Shown one piece after another: positions 8,206-13,871 of a DNA stretch of 13,871 nt. The stretch is from Thiomicrospira sp. UBA5634 (lineage in GTDB: Bacteria; Pseudomonadota; Gammaproteobacteria; Thiomicrospirales; Thiomicrospiraceae). Position 1 is the first letter of the stretch. Each line of letters starts with the position of its first letter. The notes beneath the pieces were generated by a model that was not told the DNA's origin, did no database searches, and saw only the letters and a list, made by a program, of their open reading frames with translations. The stretch spans positions 1 through 13,871 of the forward strand of contig DIJW01000113.1 of NCBI GenBank assembly GCA_002421475.1. The letters are read 5' to 3'. The position numbers were made by a program, and so were the translations under genes.

Positions 8206-9407
8206 ATAGGCTTGGTAATACTCGGCGACATTCGCGTGACTAACAAACCCGCGATTAAAATAAACGCTGCTGAAAAATACAAACAGGCTTCCATGCCTGC
8301 GACTTGATAAACGTAACCGGATAACATGGTGCCAACTAAACGCCCGCCGGCATTCGCCATATAATAAAACCCGACATCTTTCGATGTACCATCGGCGCTG
8401 GCAATCGACACAATTAAATACGAATGCACCGCCGAATTAAGCGCAAACAACACCCCGAATACCACCAGGCCTGCTATTAGAATCGTTTGCGGATCGTAAT
8501 CCAGCGTGAGCGCCATAATCAACGGCACTGCCGCTAATACCCACGCCAACCAACGCGCGGTGGAGGCTGAAGGATTTGCATCCGCCGCTACACCTTTTTT
8601 AAGCCCGGTTATTTTGGGGGCTAACGCCTGCACAACGCCATAACCAATAATCCACAATGCCATAAACGCGCCGACATAAGTGTGTTCCCAATTTAACACC
8701 CCCACCAAAAACACCGGCAACGCCACCACAAACCACACATCCCTTGCGCCAAATAAGAAAAACCGCGCCGCCGACAACCAGTTGAGGGTTGGGTTTTTGG
8801 AGAACATTTCATTAAACTTAGGTTTGTTTTTCGCTTTACCCAGCGAGCCGTCCAAAAATAACAACGACACCAGCAGCGCCGCCGTCAGCATTGCGCTCAT
8901 AATCATCATCGCTTCGGCAAAGCCAAACCAAGCCAACAACACCGCGCCAATAAAAAAGCCCACACCTTTGAGCGCATTTTTAGAACCGGTTAGTAACGCC
9001 ACCCAACGATAAAGCTGGCCGGAACTGTCGGAAGCGAGATTTTTAATTGAACTTTTGGCGCTCATTTTATTCAGGTCTTTGGCAATGCCGGACAAGGCTT
9101 GTGCCACCATCACATACAGCACACCCAGCCATTCGGCCGGCACGGTGAGCATCAGCAGCGCCAAAATCTGCACACTCAAGCCGATATTCATGGTGACGTT
9201 GAGACCCCAACGCGCGCCGAGCCAACCGCCGACCAGGTTGGTGACGATACCGAAAAACTCATAAAACAAAAACAACAACGCGATTTCCAGCGGGCTATAA
9301 CCCAACTGCCAGAAATACAACACCACCAACATGCGCAACGCTCCATCGGTAATGGTAAACGCCCAGTAATTGCCGGTGACAATCGCATATTGCTGTGTTG
9401 GAGACAT
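8202..9407 (-). CDS. arsJ: Organoarsenical efflux MFS transporter ArsJ
   Basis: An inner-membrane major facilitator that exports 1-arseno-3-phosphoglycerate, the product of arsenate use by its partner GAPDH; outside the cell the ester falls apart to arsenate and 3-phosphoglycerate. The 401-residue protein starts with the typical ArsJ sequence QQYAIVTGNYWAFTITDG, followed by LRMLVVLYFWQLGYSPLEIA and FYEFFGIVTNLVGGWLGARW, with about twelve hydrophobic segments. The ATG at 9405-9407 is chosen because AAAGGA lies about 8 bases upstream and the protein then begins MSPTQQYAIVTG. A start 14 codons earlier would add a charged leader (MVNTFWLKKRKEFP) not expected in the family. The gapdh gene on the same strand lies 199 bp upstream, with repetitive DNA between. 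A near copy of the iterated palindrome (8465-8474) is coded within it. Its stop overlaps the EAL-HDOD stop. Confidence 0.9.
   Translation of the reverse strand: MSPTQQYAIVTGNYWAFTITDGALRMLVVLYFWQLGYSPLEIALLFLFYEFFGIVTNLVGGWLGARWGLNVTMNIGLSVQILALLMLTVPAEWLGVLYVMVAQALSGIAKDLNKMSAKSSIKNLASDSSGQLYRWVALLTGSKNALKGVGFFIGAVLLAWFGFAEAMMIMSAMLTAALLVSLLFLDGSLGKAKNKPKFNEMFSKNPTLNWLSAARFFLFGARDVWFVVALPVFLVGVLNWEHTYVGAFMALWIIGYGVVQALAPKITGLKKGVAADANPSASTARWLAWVLAAVPLIMALTLDYDPQTILIAGLVVFGVLFALNSAVHSYLIVSIASADGTSKDVGFYYMANAGGRLVGTMLSGYVYQVAGMEACLYFSAAFILIAGLLVTRMSPSITKPI
8465..8474. repeat. Near copy of the iterated palindrome (CCAGGCCTGC)
   Basis: Nine of ten bases match CCAGGCCTGG inside arsJ, coding Ala-Gly-Leu-Val on the minus strand. 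Confidence 0.45.
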
Positions 9408-9432
9408 AGGGAATTCCTTTCGTTTTTTGAGC

Positions 9433-9466
9433 CAAAAAGTGTTCACCACAGAGGCACGAAGACATA
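9433..9466. repeat. Dispersed-repeat-like motif (CACCACAGAGGCACGAAGAC)
   Basis: The stretch beginning TTCACCACAGAGGCACGAAG is of a kind I recognise as a common dispersed intergenic repeat in proteobacterial genomes. Within this window it is single-copy, so the repeat assignment comes from recall and not from the sequence here. It lies between arsJ and gapdh, just upstream of the arsJ ribosome binding site. Confidence 0.35.
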
Positions 9467-9479
9467 GCGGTTTTCAGAG

Positions 9480-9583
9480 CCCCTCCCTTGATGCACCCAC
9501 GGGCATAAAGGAGGGGTTGGGGAGGGTGTGATTTCACAAACCTGCACAAATTCACCCTCACCCAACCATCTCCCAGCGGGAGA
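9480..9583. repeat. REP-like cluster of G/C-rich hairpins between gapdh and arsJ
   Basis: Three hairpin possibilities lie together. CCCCTCC (9480-9486) pairs with GGAGGGG (9510-9516), with an inner ATGC/GCAT pair. GGAGGGGTTGGGGAGGGTG (9510-9528) is an imperfect inverted repeat of 9553-9574. TCTCCC (9569-9574) pairs with GGGAGA (9578-9583) across an AGC loop, followed by GGGC. The last resembles REP-type elements with a CTCTCCC..GGGAGAG stem seen in several gammaproteobacteria. Since gapdh and arsJ are transcribed through it leftward, it may affect mRNA processing or the ratio of the two proteins; this is inference. Confidence 0.55.
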
Positions 9584-9606
9584 GGGCTTTAAAAAACCTT
9601 CGAGGT

Positions 9607-10638
9607 CTATTTAGCCGCGCGATTAGCTAAAGCCACTTTCATAGCCAATTCCATCATGCGGGCGACGTAACCGATTTCGTTATCATACCAAGCCAAAATT
9701 TTGATCTGTGTGCCATTCACCACCATGGTGGATAAACCATCAATCACCGCTGAACAATGTTCACCTTCGTAATCCGCCGACACCAATGGACGCGATTCAA
9801 AACCTAAAATGCCATGCAAATAGGTTTCAGCTGCTTTTTGCAACAATCCATTCACTTCGTTGACGCTAGTTTCACGATTCATCTCTAACACCAAGTCAGT
9901 CAAAGACGCATTCATAAACGGTACCCGCACCGCCACGCCATTCAACTTGCCATTCAACTCCGGGAAAATCGTACCAATCGCCGTGGCAGAACCGGTAGTA
10001 GTCGGAATCAGCGATTCAAAACTGGCGCGCGCACGGCGTAAATCCGCATGACCGTGATCCACCACTTTTTGGGTGTTCGTTAAATTATGCATGGTGGTGA
10101 TCATGCCGTGTTTGATGCCGATTTGTTCTTGCATCACTTTAATCACCGGCGCAATGCAGTTGGTGGTGCAAGACGCCGCGGTAATAATTGGGTCTTTTCC
10201 GGCTTCAAAAATGTCATCGTTAATCCCCATCACGATATTTTTAATGCCCTCTTTCATCGGCGCGGCCACTATCACTTGCGGCACATTTTGATCCAAATAA
10301 GGTTGCAACGTCTCTTTAGTGCGGAATTTACCGCTACATTCAATCACCACATCTACATTTAAACTCGCCCAATCCGTCGCGCTCAGATCCTTGTTCATCG
10401 AATAAGAAATATGTTTATCGCCAATCACAATCGTGTCGCCATCCGGCGTTTTTTCCGAACGGGCTTCATGCCACCAACGACCATGCGCTGAATCAAAATT
10501 CACCAAATGCGCTGACGAAAACGCATCGCAAGCAATTTCGTTAATATGCACGATTTCGACTTGATTACTGTCCCAAACCTCACGTAACGCCAAACGTCCC
10601 ATGCGACCAAATCCATTAATTGCGATACGAATTGTCAT
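9607..10638 (-). CDS. ArsJ-associated glyceraldehyde-3-phosphate dehydrogenase
   Basis: A 343-residue GAPDH of the type paired with ArsJ. In that pathway it oxidises glyceraldehyde-3-phosphate with arsenate in place of phosphate, giving 1-arseno-3-phosphoglycerate for export. The N-terminal Rossmann motif is INGFGRMGR (residues 7-15). The nucleotide-site loop reads HINE (31-34) instead of the ND-type sequence of glycolytic GapA. The catalytic Cys157 (ASCTTNC) and His184 ([10 protein letters not shown]) are present, as are DLRRARAS and WYDNEIGY near the C-terminus. AAGGAA lies seven bases before the ATG. The close linkage to arsJ, rather than to pgk or tktA, is the main reason to assign it to arsenate handling and not to central glycolysis. 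A housekeeping role in addition cannot be excluded. Confidence 0.9.
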   Translation of the reverse strand: MTIRIAINGFGRMGRLALREVWDSNQVEIVHINEIACDAFSSAHLVNFDSAHGRWWHEARSEKTPDGDTIVIGDKHISYSMNKDLSATDWASLNVDVVIECSGKFRTKETLQPYLDQNVPQVIVAAPMKEGIKNIVMGINDDIFEAGKDPIITAASCTTNCIAPVIKVMQEQIGIKHGMITTMHNLTNTQKVVDHGHADLRRARASFESLIPTTTGSATAIGTIFPELNGKLNGVAVRVPFMNASLTDLVLEMNRETSVNEVNGLLQKAAETYLHGILGFESRPLVSADYEGEHCSAVIDGLSTMVVNGTQIKILAWYDNEIGYVARMMELAMKVALANRAAK

Positions 10639-10677
10639 GTCTAATTCCTTTTATATTTGATATTTCAGATGCGAAAA

Positions 10678-10683
10678 ATTATA
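10678..10683 (-). promoter_or_regulatory. Consensus -10 box upstream of gapdh-arsJ
   Basis: A perfect TATAAT on the minus strand, 40 bp upstream of the gapdh ATG. No good -35 box is visible 16-18 bases upstream, which would fit a promoter needing an activator or one relieved by a repressor. I could not identify an ArsR-type operator. Confidence 0.4.
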
Positions 10684-10718
10684 AAACAAGTTAGCATAGT
10701 TTGTATGACAGTTTTGTG

Positions 10719-10736
10719 ATCACCAGGCCTGGTGAT
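10719..10736. repeat. 18-bp perfect palindrome centred on the iterated motif
   Basis: ATCACCAGGCCTGGTGAT is perfectly palindromic and contains ACCAGGCCTGGT (10722-10733). It sits between the divergent gapdh and metallo-beta-lactamase-fold genes, where an operator would be expected. The same core in coding sequences argues against a dedicated operator. Confidence 0.85.
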
Positions 10737-10777
10737 TCACTGTTACATAACAATATATAAATCAAACGAGAATACTT

Positions 10778-11701
10778 ATGTCGAAACTTATCCAAACCCT
10801 TCTCTTCATTTCCGCTTACAGTGCATCGGCTTTTGCGCAGCCGGTGAACTTTGCAAAAGTTACTGATAATGTCTATGCGTTTGTCGGCGAAATTGATGAT
10901 CGCACTAAAGCCAACTTAGGCCTGAATGCCAATATCGGTTTGGTGGTCACATCTGCCGGTGCGGTGGTGATTGATTCCGGTGCGGGCCCACTTTCCGCTA
11001 AAGCGATTGCTGATGGCGTTAAAAAAGTCACCCAGCAAAAAATCGTCGCGGTGATTAACACCGGCAGCCAAGATCACCGTTGGTTAGGCAACGACTATTT
11101 TGCCAAACAAGGCGCAACCATTTACGCGCTCCAAAAAACCGTTGATACGCAGAAAAAAATGCTGAACTCGATTTTGCAACGCATTAAATCAACCGACCCT
11201 ATTTTCCACGACCAAACCCCTTTCTATGCGCCTAAGCCGTTTGCCGGTAATGAAGGCAAAGTAACCATTGGCGGTATGGATTTTGAAATTAAATACTTTA
11301 ACGATGCGCATTTTCCGGGTGACGCGGTGGTGTGGTTACCGGAACAACAGGTTTTGTTTAGCGGCGACCATGTGTATTTAGATCGTTTATTAGGTGTGCA
11401 TCCGCATACCAATGCGGTCAAATGGCTGGATGCGTTTAATCAAATGGCGCAATTACCGGCTAAACATGTGGTTCCCGGCCACGGTGCGGTGGCGGATATG
11501 AAAAAAGCGCAAGCTGAAACCGGTGATTATTTAGCTCAAGTGGTGGATGCCGTGAGTAAAGCGGTAGAAGATATGGCGCCGATGGATGACGTCACTCCGT
11601 CACGCGACTGGTCAAAATTCCAACACTTAAAACACTACCAGGGTTGGCACGGTCGTAACGTGAGCAATACTTACCAGCGTTTAGAAGCGGCCGGAATGTA
11701 A
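10778..11701 (+). CDS. Exported metallo-beta-lactamase-fold protein with degenerate first metal motif
   Basis: A 307-residue protein with a signal peptide (about 1-20, cleavage after ASAFA), so it acts in the periplasm. An MBL fold is shown by GLVVTSAGAVVIDSGAG (54-70), AHFPGDAVVWLPEQQVLFSGDHVY (177-200) and VVPGHGAV (231-238). The usual zinc motif HxHxDH after the 'NT' strand end is replaced by TGSQDHRWLGN (95-105): at most one His and one Asp remain. The later ligands His178, Asp197/His198 and His235 are present. It may bind a single metal or have a changed mechanism. It resembles SoxH-like or PQQ-associated MBL proteins in general layout, but I cannot assign a substrate. It is divergent from gapdh-arsJ. 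The ribosome binding site is weak. Two iterated palindromes follow its stop. Confidence 0.85.
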   Translation: MSKLIQTLLFISAYSASAFAQPVNFAKVTDNVYAFVGEIDDRTKANLGLNANIGLVVTSAGAVVIDSGAGPLSAKAIADGVKKVTQQKIVAVINTGSQDHRWLGNDYFAKQGATIYALQKTVDTQKKMLNSILQRIKSTDPIFHDQTPFYAPKPFAGNEGKVTIGGMDFEIKYFNDAHFPGDAVVWLPEQQVLFSGDHVYLDRLLGVHPHTNAVKWLDAFNQMAQLPAKHVVPGHGAVADMKKAQAETGDYLAQVVDAVSKAVEDMAPMDDVTPSRDWSKFQHLKHYQGWHGRNVSNTYQRLEAAGM

Positions 11702-11719
11702 ACTCAAACGTTCAATGTC

Positions 11720-11744
11720 GGCATTCATTTATGATGAATATGCC
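11720..11744. repeat. Imperfect hairpin after the MBL-fold gene
   Basis: ATTCAT (11723-11728) pairs with ATGAAT (11734-11739), and GGC (11720-11722) with GCC (11742-11744) around a two-base bulge. There is no T-run, so it is at most a weak 3' end structure for the preceding gene. Confidence 0.4.
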
Positions 11745-11746
11745 TC

Positions 11747-11758
11747 ACCAGGCCTGGT
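11747..11758. repeat. ACCAGGCCTGGT iterated palindrome, first of a tandem pair
   Basis: Exact 12-bp copy in the intergenic stretch between the MBL-fold gene and the two-component remnant. A second copy begins 23 bp later, about two helical turns away. Confidence 0.9.
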
Positions 11759-11769
11759 CGGTATCTGCC

Positions 11770-11781
11770 ACCAGGCCTGGT
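11770..11781. repeat. ACCAGGCCTGGT iterated palindrome, second of a tandem pair
   Basis: Exact 12-bp copy, immediately followed by TGTTTTTAAGGAG, which carries the ribosome binding site of the kinase remnant. Confidence 0.9.
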
Positions 11782-11799
11782 TGTTTTTAAGGAGTTGAT

Positions 11800-12270
11800 T
11801 TGGTTTTTTCTCTGCGACCCAAAACGTTATCCGGTTTACTCAACCTTTATCTCGGTTTGGGTTTGGGCGTGTTTACCCTACTGGCTGGTGTATTGATTTA
11901 TCAGCTGGTGTCGCACACATTGGAGCAGACCTTGCGAGATAAAGCGCAAGCGTTATCGCAACAACTGGCTTTGGTGACGTTAGATTCGGTTTTAATGCGC
12001 GACTACGCGAAAGACCGGAAGATATTCAGTCGTTAGCCGAGTTGTTTTTAAGCCGTTTTAGTCAGCGATTTAATAAGCCGGTGCGTTATCTGAGCGGTGA
12101 AGTATTAGCGCAACTGAAAGCCTACGATTGGCCGGGCAATATTCGTGAGTTGGAAAATATTATTCAACGCGCAGTGGTGTTGGCGCAGGGGGAAAGTATT
12201 GAACGCAACCATATTCCGCAAGAACTGCGCTCGGCTCCGCTCAAAATGGAACTGGCACCAGGCCTGGCGG
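11800..12270 (+). pseudogene. Two-component system remnant: histidine kinase N-terminus joined to sigma-54 regulator C-terminus
   Basis: A strong AAGGAG (11789-11794) precedes a TTG start at 11800. The first 70 residues are a kinase N-terminus: cytoplasmic SLRPKTLSGLL, one membrane helix (about 13-35) and the start of a periplasmic helix ending LVTLDSVLMRDYA. The frame then runs to TAG at 12034-12036. From about 12003 another frame encodes LRERPEDIQSLAELFL, then YDWPGNIRELENIIQRAVVLAQG (about 12124-12192), the conserved end of the AAA+ domain of NtrC-type sigma-54 activators, up to about HIPQELRSAPLKM. The missing parts are the kinase sensor, dimerisation and ATPase domains, the receiver domain, most of the AAA+ domain and the Fis-type DNA-binding helix-turn-helix. 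The junction falls at CTACGCGAAA (12003-12012), which suits both protein families. The right end is cut by the convergent MFS gene. It is non-functional as a regulator. Confidence 0.85.
12258..12267. repeat. CCAGGCCTGG iterated palindrome at the end of the regulator remnant
   Basis: Exact 10-bp core (the flank is C instead of T on the right). It lies where recognisable regulator sequence stops and 5 bp before the end of the convergent MFS gene. Confidence 0.9.
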
Positions 12271-12271
12271 T

Positions 12272-13429
12272 TTACTTATTGCGCGTATTTAAATACGCCA
12301 GCAACGCAACTAAGGCAAGCAAAAACAGCCCCCATAAAGCCCAGTCCATTGCGATACCCAACATCAAGATGCTGGCAAATATAGCCGGCATCAATGCCTT
12401 GGCAACAAACGAAGGCAAGGCCAGCCTGCCTAATAACAACCCTACATTTTCACGGCCATACAACTCAACCGGCAATGCGGCTCGGACAATCGTCATCACG
12501 CCGTTCGCCACCCCGTACAATAAAACGAACAACCACCCCAACCACCACGAGCCGGAAACGAAGTTGAGCAGCAATAAACTCGACATCAAAAAAAACAAAG
12601 CGGCCAGTCCAACCAGATACACTCGTAGGTGTCGAGCCAGAAAAAGCTCTATCAAGCGCCCGACAACCTGCAGCGGGCCGATTAACGCTGCCAGCCAAAC
12701 CGATTGATTACGCTCGAATCCCCCCTGCTGCAAGGCATCAATAATAAACACCGACATAACTGAAAACACCGCTGACACCAACGCAAAACTAATCACCAAC
12801 CATTTAAATGAGCCGGGACGATATGGGGTTTGTTGAAGTGGGATCGGTTGCGGTTTCAGCGTGGCGCAAATCTGTTTAGGCAAACTAAACCAATGAATTG
12901 GCAAAGTGATAAAAAGGTGAAGCAAAGCGAAAACAAGCAAGGTATCGCGCCAACCCAATAACTCATTAAGATAATGGCTAATCGGCCAAAAAACCGTGCT
13001 GGCAAAACCACCGAACAAAGTCAGTAACGTCACATTACGTCGATAATTTTGAGGGGTAACGGTATGGGTTACACTAAACGCCGCTTCATATAACGTCAAC
13101 GCCATTGCCAAACCGGCAAGACACCAACCCAAACCATAAACCAACGGTGTATTAGCCTGAGATAACACTAAAAACGCCAACACTGCCATCAATGATCCGA
13201 GGGTCATGGTCAGGCGACCTCCGGTTTTGTCGATCCAGCGTCCCACACTCGGCGCGACAAAACCGGCAATTAACAAACTCAGCGAGAAAGCGCCATAGAC
13301 CACTAGATTACTCCAGCCGGTCTGTTGCAATATCGGCTGGGCTAACACCGCCAAACTGTAATAAATCGTTCCCCAACTGACGATTTGGCTCAGACCCAGC
13401 AGGGGAATAAAGTAACGTGGTTTAAGCAC
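12272..13429 (-). CDS. MFS transporter linked to an arsenic-cluster flavoprotein
   Basis: A 385-residue major facilitator with about twelve hydrophobic segments, beginning LKPRYFIPLLGLSQIVSWGT. The loop between helices 2 and 3 carries the family motif in the form GRWIDKTGGRLTM, with the second-half equivalent weak. It starts with GTG (13427-13429) with no purine-rich ribosome binding site. The flavoprotein stop TAA is two codons upstream in the same frame, so translation is probably by coupling or reinitiation. Pairing with the flavoprotein suggests export of an arsenical or another oxidised thiophilic compound, comparable with ArsK-type exporters, but the sequence alone does not prove a substrate. 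It is not a close relative of the ArsJ in this window. The gene is convergent with the regulator remnant. Confidence 0.8.
   Translation of the reverse strand: MLKPRYFIPLLGLSQIVSWGTIYYSLAVLAQPILQQTGWSNLVVYGAFSLSLLIAGFVAPSVGRWIDKTGGRLTMTLGSLMAVLAFLVLSQANTPLVYGLGWCLAGLAMALTLYEAAFSVTHTVTPQNYRRNVTLLTLFGGFASTVFWPISHYLNELLGWRDTLLVFALLHLFITLPIHWFSLPKQICATLKPQPIPLQQTPYRPGSFKWLVISFALVSAVFSVMSVFIIDALQQGGFERNQSVWLAALIGPLQVVGRLIELFLARHLRVYLVGLAALFFLMSSLLLLNFVSGSWWLGWLFVLLYGVANGVMTIVRAALPVELYGRENVGLLLGRLALPSFVAKALMPAIFASILMLGIAMDWALWGLFLLALVALLAYLNTRNK
12283..12298. repeat. 16-bp perfect palindrome in the last codons of the MFS gene
   Basis: GCGTATTTAAATACGC is fully palindromic, within the last nine codons of the MFS gene and 15 bp from the CCAGGCCTGG copy at 12258. 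It could act as a 3' end hairpin, but it has no T-run and chance is possible. Confidence 0.5.
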
Positions 13430-13432
13430 GAT

Positions 13433-13871
13433 TTAGCCGCAACAGGCCGACTTTTTCGGCGCACAACAACTTGATACCGACGGTTTTTCGGGTTTAGGGG
13501 CTGTTTGTCCGCAGCAGGCCTGCTGATTAATTTCCGAACTGTCGGCGCCATCAAAACTCGAATTACACACCCCGGTTTGCGGTAAATCCAGTTGCACATC
13601 GTCGGCGGCTTGCATATCGCCAACCAGCGCCGCCACAATCGAGCGCACCTGCTCATAGCCGGTCGCCATCAGAAAATTCGGTGCTCGGCCATAACTTTTC
13701 GCGCCGACCATATAGTAATTGGCTTCTGGGTGAGTCAATTCTTTATAGCCATGTGGACGAACCGTTCCGCAAGAATGTTCATTTGGATCAATCAGCGGCG
13801 CAAGCGCTTCGGTGCTTTCCAACCAAGGATCCAGCTTGATGCGCAGCTCTCGGTTGAACGTCAGATTAGGA
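13433..13871 (-). CDS. FAD/NAD(P)-dependent flavoprotein of arsenic-cluster type, C-terminal part with Cys-rich tail
   Basis: The C-terminal 146 residues of an oxidoreductase that begins beyond the window; the frame is open to the edge, so the TTG at 13820-13822 is internal, not a start. Conserved features are LDPWLES, ALAPLIDPNEHSCGTVRPHG, VGAKSYGRAPNFLMATGYEQ (a typical FAD-binding C-terminal segment) and VRSIVAALVGD. This class of flavoprotein, related to the flavin monooxygenase-like proteins in ars operons (ArsO-like), commonly neighbours arsenic transporters; that link comes from family knowledge. After the domain is a tail of about 50 residues with one single Cys (GVCNSS) and three Cys-Cys pairs (ACCG, SCCA, ACCG), separated by Pro/Lys/Ser linkers, a likely binding site for As(III) or another thiophilic metal. 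It is upstream of and in frame with the MFS gene. The exact reaction is unknown. Confidence 0.78.
   Translation of the reverse strand, partial: PNLTFNRELRIKLDPWLESTEALAPLIDPNEHSCGTVRPHGYKELTHPEANYYMVGAKSYGRAPNFLMATGYEQVRSIVAALVGDMQAADDVQLDLPQTGVCNSSFDGADSSEINQQACCGQTAPKPEKPSVSSCCAPKKSACCG
13512..13525. repeat. 14-bp palindrome CAGCAGGCCTGCTG, relative of the iterated motif
   Basis: Shares the inner CAGGCCTG with the iterated palindrome but has G/C in place of the C/G flanks. It codes for the Gln-Gln-Ala-Cys segment in the flavoprotein tail. Confidence 0.45.

Noticed and set aside
9099..9467. A 122-residue plus-strand open frame opposite the start of arsJ
   Set aside because: It runs across arsJ and a repeat, is rich in His/Gln and has no family signature.
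10719..10736. The palindrome between gapdh and the MBL-fold gene as a specific ArsR-like operator
   Set aside because: The same core occurs inside folA, thyA and lgt and between unrelated genes, so a dedicated arsenic operator is not supported.
11747..11781. The tandem palindromes as the start of a CRISPR array
   Set aside because: There are only two copies, the repeats are 12 bp, the spacer is 11 bp and there are no cas genes.
12042..12707. A 221-residue plus-strand open frame starting at TTG
   Set aside because: Its first part is the regulator remnant and the rest is antisense to the MFS gene with no recognisable protein features; it is not a gene.
13433..13822. A 129-residue protein starting at the TTG at 13820-13822
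   Set aside because: The frame continues upstream to the window edge with conserved flavoprotein residues (RELRIKLDPW), so the TTG is an internal Leu codon.

Overview
The window looks like part of a gammaproteobacterial chromosome of moderate, slightly AT-leaning composition. The evidence is a ZnuB C-terminus, a lgt-thyA-folA operon, a short H-NS-family protein, a chemotaxis receptor with a sigma-28-type promoter, and EAL-HDOD proteins. A sulfur-oxidiser or methylotroph of the Thiomicrospira/Piscirickettsiaceae type would fit, but that placement is inference. No rRNA, tRNA, CRISPR array, transposase or phage gene was seen.

Layout. 1-292: 3' end of a zinc-uptake permease gene (znuB), convergent with a 711-residue poly-HAMP chemotaxis receptor (327-2462, minus); a perfect 28-bp palindrome lies between them. 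2463-2813: divergent regulatory region with a sigma-28-like promoter for the receptor and an AT-rich promoter for an H-NS-like gene (2814-3143, plus). A strong bidirectional terminator (3161-3199) separates hns from the lgt-thyA-folA operon (minus, both junctions ATGA overlaps). 5640-8205: two tandem paralogous EAL-HDOD proteins, the second lacking the first catalytic Glu of the EAL domain. 8202-10638 (minus): ArsJ-associated GAPDH and the ArsJ exporter, the two-protein arsenate detoxification pair, separated by about 200 bp of repetitive, hairpin-forming sequence. 10778-11701 (plus): an exported metallo-beta-lactamase-fold protein with a degenerate first metal motif. 11800-12270: a fused remnant of a two-component system (histidine kinase N-terminus joined to the C-terminal part of a sigma-54 response regulator). 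12272-13871 (minus): an MFS transporter and, upstream of it, the C-terminus of a flavoprotein of a type found in arsenic gene clusters, with a cysteine-pair-rich tail.

The right third therefore reads as an arsenical-handling region made of two minus-strand units with a broken regulatory system and an exported hydrolase-like protein between them. The known logic of the first unit is that GAPDH converts glyceraldehyde-3-phosphate plus arsenate to 1-arseno-3-phosphoglycerate, which ArsJ exports. The second unit's substrate is not established.

The most unusual signal is not a gene. The 12-bp palindrome ACCAGGCCTGGT occurs seven times exactly, its 10-bp core CCAGGCCTGG eight times, and three one- or two-mismatch relatives are also present, in both coding and intergenic DNA and in different reading frames. 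About 0.001 copies of a given 12-mer would be expected in 13.9 kb. This looks like a highly iterated palindrome of the host genome, and one copy sits where the broken response regulator ends.
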